Shown: positions 18,847-22,314 of the stretch, piece by piece
How positions within the stretch are numbered: position 1 is the first letter of the stretch
Layout: every line of letters begins with the position of its first letter
Source of the DNA: a virus
DNA: 22,314 nt
IMG/VR virus record: IMGVR_UViG_3300025110_000145
Span: 1 to 22,314 of that record
Strand: one strand, 5' to 3'
Made by a program: the position numbers and the translations under genes
Notes under the pieces: generated by a model
Told to the model about the DNA's origin: nothing
What the model saw: only the letters and a program-made list of their open reading frames with translations
The model's database searches: none

Positions 18847-19711
18847 ATTTGTAAATGAAGACACTTACCAAACGTTAAAAGAGTTTAAAGTTCTTCCAGA
18901 TGAATATCAAAAAAGAATAAATCCGATATGGAAAAATGATAAGGAAGAAAAATGGTCAACTGCTTTTTCTATTCATGTTTGTACACCCGTACATAGTGAA
19001 TGTTCTATACATTATGCACAAGCACTACTTGAACTTCAAAAACTTTGTTTAGATAAAAAAATTAAAATAACTTTCTCTTTAATAAAATCTTCACTTGTTA
19101 CTCAGGGTCGTAATTTATGTGTATCTTCTTTTTTAGAAAGCAAAGCTTCACATTTGTTATTTGTAGACTCAGATATATATTTTCATCCACCATCAATTTT
19201 AAAAATGGTCGAAAGAGACAAAGAAATAATATCTATACCTTATCCGTTAAAAACTATGATGTGGGATAAACTATTTCAAAAAATGCAAAACAATCAAATT
19301 AAAAGCCCTGATGATTTAAAAAAGTGGGTGAACACTTATCCAATGAAAGTTAAAGACCCTAAAAATATTCAACTTGAAAATGGTGTTATGGAAGTAACTC
19401 ATAGTCCAACCGGTTGTATGTTAATTAAAAGACAAGTATTTGATAAGCTTATCAAAGCATATCCAGACAAGGGGATTGTACAAAAGACAGTTATAAATGG
19501 TAAATATGTTGATAGACCACATATGTGGAATTTTTTTGATTGTATACATGACCCTGAAACCAAAACTTATTTAGGTGAAGATTTTAGTTTTTGTAAATTA
19601 TGGAAAGATATTGGAGGCAAGTGTTATGCTTATGTCGATGATCGTATTTCACATATTGGAGAATACTCATATGAGGGCAGATTTGCCGATGAGTTGATAC
19701 CAGCTAAGTAA
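18830..19711 (+). CDS. GT-A-like glycosyltransferase
   Basis: This 293-residue protein has SIHVCTPVHSECSIHYAQAL (48-67), SLVTQGRNLCVSSFLESKAS (88-107) and HLLFVDSDIYFHPPS with the metal-binding DSD (113-115), as in GT2-like GT-A enzymes. Downstream are HSPTGCMLIKRQVFDKL (191-207), YLGEDFSFCKLWKDIGG (247-263) with the likely catalytic ED, and DRISHIGEYSYEG with a conserved His. It has a good Shine-Dalgarno inside the previous gene. The pairing of two unrelated glycosyltransferases suggests successive sugar additions to the same acceptor. Confidence 0.85.
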   Translation: MNEKNEFVNEDTYQTLKEFKVLPDEYQKRINPIWKNDKEEKWSTAFSIHVCTPVHSECSIHYAQALLELQKLCLDKKIKITFSLIKSSLVTQGRNLCVSSFLESKASHLLFVDSDIYFHPPSILKMVERDKEIISIPYPLKTMMWDKLFQKMQNNQIKSPDDLKKWVNTYPMKVKDPKNIQLENGVMEVTHSPTGCMLIKRQVFDKLIKAYPDKGIVQKTVINGKYVDRPHMWNFFDCIHDPETKTYLGEDFSFCKLWKDIGGKCYAYVDDRISHIGEYSYEGRFADELIPAK

Positions 19712-19723
19712 AATGTTAATATA

Positions 19724-19732
19724 TGCTATAAT
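19724..19732 (+). promoter_or_regulatory. Extended -10 promoter before the internal virion block
   Basis: TGC precedes a perfect TATAAT (19727-19732), giving an extended -10 with no obvious -35. It lies between the second glycosyltransferase and the gene at 19747, which has a short Shine-Dalgarno AGGA (19734-19737). The mRNA would have only a very short leader. Confidence 0.45.
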
Positions 19733-19746
19733 TAGGAAATTAGTAT

Positions 19747-20661
19747 ATGGATCCATTTACATTAGCACTAGCCACGTTTGGCGTACAAAAACTTCGGGGT
19801 AAATCAACAAAAAGAGCATTGAGAGATGCAGCCATAATTGGTGGTGGTTCTTATGCTTTAGGAGCTGCAGGTGTAGGACCTCAATCTTTTTCACAACCGG
19901 CTTTTTCTTCTATAGGTTTTGGTGGACAATCTGCGGTAGCTCAACAAGCAGCAGGATTACCACAATTAAGTAAATCACAAGTCGCAGGTGCACAATTTAG
20001 AACACCAGCTTTACAAGAAGTTGCTTTTAAAGAAGGAGCTATGGGTGCAGCAAAAAAAGGTGCAGTAGAGCCAACAGGTATTCAAGCATTATTAAAAAAA
20101 GCTAAAGATAATAAATTAGAAACTGCTTTGATTGCAAGTTCTGTTTTACCTTTACTAGGAGAAGAAGAAGAAGTAAAACCTATTTTTTCAGAAGAGGATT
20201 ATAAAAAAGCTTATGAACAACAATCAACAAAATTAGAAGGTGGTTTTGATCCAGTTACTAACGCAATGCCTACTAGATCAGAAGTTTTTGGTTCAAATAT
20301 GTTTTATGCAAACCAAGGTGGACTTGCAACAGCAATACCAAAATATAATCAAGGTGGTGTAAATTATCTTCCATCTAAAATAGATCACAACGAAAATGAT
20401 GTTAACAATTATGTTAGAGCAGAAGGTTATGTAGAAGATGGTGCAGGTGCTGGAGATAAAGATGAAGATACTATGTTAGCACAATTAGCAGATGGAGAAT
20501 TTGTATCACGTGCAGATGCAGTATTAGGAGCAGGTATATTATCTGGTGCAGACCCAAAAAGTTTTAAAGGTATGAGAAAAGCAGGAGCTGACTTTTTTTA
20601 TGATCAACAAAAAAAATTAAAAAGAATTTACGATTTAGTCAATGCAAGCAAACCAAACTAA
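19747..20661 (+). CDS. Internal virion / ejection-type protein
   Basis: This 304-residue protein starts with a helical, Ala/Gly-rich region (TKRALRDAAIIGGGSYALGA), then low-complexity Gln/Gly sequence and an acidic part. The C-terminal part carries DEDTMLAQLADGEFVSRADA followed by VLGAG (239-263), MRKAGADFFYDQQKKLKRIY. The DGEFV-x-x-x-AV motif is frequent in large internal or tape-measure-like phage proteins, and the C-terminal DPKSFKGMRKAGADFFYDQQ pattern in marine-phage virion proteins. Position in the last block supports an internal virion role. There is no enzyme motif I can identify. Confidence 0.75.
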   Translation: MDPFTLALATFGVQKLRGKSTKRALRDAAIIGGGSYALGAAGVGPQSFSQPAFSSIGFGGQSAVAQQAAGLPQLSKSQVAGAQFRTPALQEVAFKEGAMGAAKKGAVEPTGIQALLKKAKDNKLETALIASSVLPLLGEEEEVKPIFSEEDYKKAYEQQSTKLEGGFDPVTNAMPTRSEVFGSNMFYANQGGLATAIPKYNQGGVNYLPSKIDHNENDVNNYVRAEGYVEDGAGAGDKDEDTMLAQLADGEFVSRADAVLGAGILSGADPKSFKGMRKAGADFFYDQQKKLKRIYDLVNASKPN

Positions 20662-21103
20662 AATAAAAAAACAAGTAGAGATACTTGAAATTTTTCCTAG
20701 AATGCTTGATGAGTATTGGAATTTAGTAGACTTTATGTTGCGAGAGGGTTTAAAATATGATGGTGACCCTATGAGTATTGAAGACTTGAAACAATTAATA
20801 AAAAACAATCAAATGCAATTATTTGTTATGTTTGGTTCTGATGATGGTATTCAATACAAAGTATTTGGTGTATGTGTTACACGAATCACGTTACTTCCTA
20901 ATTTTAATCAATGTGAAGTAATTTTGTTAAAGGGTGAGAAGAGAGAATTGTGGCAAGACGAACTTGCTGATACAATAGAAAGACTTGCTAAATCTGCAAA
21001 TTGTAAAAGAATTGCAGTACATGCAAGACCTGGTTGGCAACCTTTTTTAAAAACAAAAGGTTGGGATGTTAAAAGATATTTATATACAAAGGAGATTAAG
21101 TAA
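20642..21103 (+). CDS. GNAT-fold-like protein in the internal virion block
   Basis: This 153-residue protein overlaps the previous gene by 20 bases. The sequence after about residue 55 follows GNAT-type topology: LFVMFGSDDGIQYKVFGVCV, CEVILLKGEKRELWQDELAD, then helix ADTIERLAKSANCKRIAV and HARPGWQPFLKTKGWDVKRY (127-146). The R-P-G-W...L...G-W pattern is typical of phage proteins distantly related to acetyltransferases, as seen in T7 gp13-like internal proteins. The canonical acetyl-CoA binding loop (Q/R-x-x-G-x-G/A) is not evident, so it may be catalytically inactive and structural. Confidence 0.65.
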   Translation: MQANQTKIKKQVEILEIFPRMLDEYWNLVDFMLREGLKYDGDPMSIEDLKQLIKNNQMQLFVMFGSDDGIQYKVFGVCVTRITLLPNFNQCEVILLKGEKRELWQDELADTIERLAKSANCKRIAVHARPGWQPFLKTKGWDVKRYLYTKEIK

Positions 21104-21945
21104 TGAGTTTTATATTCGGTGGAGGCGGTGGAGGCGGTGGCCAGACACAATCTGGTTCATCAGTTGTAACACAAAGAGAAGCTCCAGGAGTTGAAGCTAG
21201 AAAACTTTCTCTTTATGACCAAGCTGCTAAACTAGCTTCTGCTCCAGTATCATTACCTGCAGTACAAGTTGCTCCACTTTCTGGATTAGAACAAGCTGCT
21301 ATCACACAAGCTGGGCAGGTTGGTGTTGGTGCTGGAACTGTTGGTCAAGGTATAACTGCTTTACAAGGTGCACAAGCTGCTCCTAATATTTCACAATTTT
21401 TAAATCCATATCAGTCATATGTTACTGATGAAATTACAAGACAAGCACAAATGGCAACAAACAGATTAGGTGCACAAGCAGTAGGTGCAGGTGCATTTGG
21501 TGGTGCAAGACAAGGTATTGCAGAAGCTGAAATAGAAAGAGCTAGATTAGCAAACATAGGTCAAGCACAAGCACAAGGATTTCAAACTGCACTAGGTGCA
21601 GCACAAACTCAAAGGCAGCAACAATTATCCGCTGGAACTTCGTTAGGTGCTTTAGGGGCTCAACAACAAGCCATGTCTCTTGCAGACATTCAAGCTCAAA
21701 TGCAGGCAGGTGGTGTTCAAAGAGGAATTGGTCAAGCAGGACTAGAGGCACAAAGACAAACTGCATTACAAAGACAATATGAACCTTATCAAAGAATAGA
21801 ATTCTTAAAAGGTATTATGACAAATTTACCAACAACACAGAGTACACTTACAGCAACCACGGCTCCCGGTGCAAACCCAGTTGGACAAGCATTAGGTGCA
21901 GGACTAGGTGCATACTCTGCTTACAACTTGATGCAACCGAGGTAG
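21103..21945 (+). CDS. Ala/Gln-rich internal virion protein
   Basis: This 280-residue protein begins with eight glycines (residues 6-13, encoded by near-perfect 12-base repeats), then QTQSGSSVVTQREAPGVEAR. A conserved central part follows: FLNPYQSYVTDEITRQAQMA, then NRLGAQAVGAGAFGGARQGI and AEIERARLANIGQAQAQGF. The rest is Gln/Ala-rich helix (AAQTQRQQQLSAGTSLGALG), and the end is again Gly/Ala-rich. Such long helical proteins are ejected with DNA in podoviruses. It starts with overlap of the previous stop (TAATG). Confidence 0.8.
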   Translation: MSFIFGGGGGGGGQTQSGSSVVTQREAPGVEARKLSLYDQAAKLASAPVSLPAVQVAPLSGLEQAAITQAGQVGVGAGTVGQGITALQGAQAAPNISQFLNPYQSYVTDEITRQAQMATNRLGAQAVGAGAFGGARQGIAEAEIERARLANIGQAQAQGFQTALGAAQTQRQQQLSAGTSLGALGAQQQAMSLADIQAQMQAGGVQRGIGQAGLEAQRQTALQRQYEPYQRIEFLKGIMTNLPTTQSTLTATTAPGANPVGQALGAGLGAYSAYNLMQPR

Positions 21946-21946
21946 T

Positions 21947-22314
21947 ATGGATAAAGTATTAACTAGAAAATTATTTAAAGATAGATATTTTAAAAATTTA
22001 AAACCGACTATCAAACATTTTCAAGAAGGAGGTATAAGTGCATTATCTCCAAAAGAAAAAGCTATATATGCTGCAACACTTGCTGCTCCATTACTACAAG
22101 CTAAAGGAAAAGGTTTAGCTCCTGTATTTAGTGCATTAGGAGAAGGTGTATCTAAATTACCTGCAACTATTTTATCTGTTGAAAAGGCTAAAGGAACTGG
22201 CGAAGGTGTAAGAACTTTAGGAGAAAAAGAATTAACTGCTTACAATTTACCAAAAGGCACTGTAGCCCAAATTGATGGCACTGGAAAAATAACAGTTGTA
22301 TCAAAACCTACTTC
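21947..22314 (+). CDS. Internal virion protein, 5' part (3' end outside window)
   Basis: The frame from the ATG at 21947 is open to the end of the window (122 complete codons). It starts MDKVLTRKLFKDRYFKNLKP and FQEGGISALSPKEKAIYAAT, has a hydrophobic/Ala-rich stretch (YAATLAAPLLQAKGKGLAPV) and ends in YNLPKGTVAQIDGTGKITVV. The initial K-V-L-T-RKLF-R-Y-...-GGI pattern and the LPKGTVxQ motif recall large internal virion proteins of marine podoviruses. A large ejection protein is likely, but its main part is unseen. The ATG is one base after the upstream stop. Confidence 0.7.
   Translation, partial: MDKVLTRKLFKDRYFKNLKPTIKHFQEGGISALSPKEKAIYAATLAAPLLQAKGKGLAPVFSALGEGVSKLPATILSVEKAKGTGEGVRTLGEKELTAYNLPKGTVAQIDGTGKITVVSKPT

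Noticed and set aside
21117-21141. GGTGGAGGC repeats as a regulatory or recombination site
   Set aside because: They encode an in-frame poly-glycine stretch at the start of the internal virion protein, which explains them.
1-22314. tRNA genes, CRISPR arrays, insertion sequences, integrase or attachment sites
   Set aside because: I saw no cloverleaf-compatible GTTCRANNC region in gaps, no regularly spaced repeats outside coding arrays, and no transposase or recombinase motifs. With gaps this short there is little room for them.

Overview
The window is a densely packed stretch of the late (virion and lysis) region of a tailed dsDNA phage. Every supported gene is on the + strand, neighbours overlap by a few bases or sit close together, and the longest gene-free gap (887-1095) is about 210 bases. 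The DNA is strongly AT-rich. The set is a major capsid protein, P22-type gp4-like and gp10-like tail proteins, an adaptor, one tail fibre and internal (ejection) proteins, with no tape measure or sheath. This points to a short-tailed podovirus of the uncultured marine kind. A SAR11 (Pelagibacter) or similar low-GC marine host is the best guess, but it is inference.

Layout. 2-886: 3' part of the major capsid gene, closed by a strong intrinsic terminator. 972-1095: a promoter and leader with an inverted repeat and a tandem 10-base repeat. 1096-2638: three small virion-type proteins, two of them tandem paralogues, and a DUF6321 protein. 2642-5327: a hypothetical protein, several micro-genes, a membrane-anchored coiled-coil protein, a 2OG-Fe(II) oxygenase and an M15 peptidase endolysin; this looks like the lysis neighbourhood. 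5366-7615: seven small Lys/Arg-rich proteins, several sharing C-terminal motifs. 7622-12392: gp4-like tail accessory protein, conserved virion proteins, SU10-type adaptor, a repeat-rich protein and the tail fibre. 12398-14712: an accessory cassette with an unknown protein, another unknown family and two more 2OG-Fe(II) oxygenases. 14742-16892: gp10-like tail nozzle/stabilisation protein. 16892-17914: five small conserved proteins. 17914-19711: two glycosyltransferases, one GT-B and one GT-A. 19747-22314: internal virion proteins, the last cut by the window end.

How they work together. The structural genes build the capsid, portal-proximal adaptor, nozzle and fibre. The M15 enzyme would cleave peptidoglycan cross-links at lysis. 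The last block would travel inside the capsid and be ejected with DNA. The oxygenases and glycosyltransferases are the accessory component and may modify phage or host glycans, proteins or nucleobases; their substrates cannot be read from sequence.

The most unusual signal is regulatory. Three genes (5366, 12906, 14742) have no Shine-Dalgarno sequence, but each is preceded by the extended -10 motif TGGTATAA placed so that transcription should begin at or next to the A of the ATG. They look like promoters for leaderless mRNAs, one at the head of the small basic protein island, one at the head of the oxygenase cassette and one at the nozzle gene. Other sigma-70-like promoters precede the fibre gene (TTGATT-N17-TATAAT) and the internal virion block.
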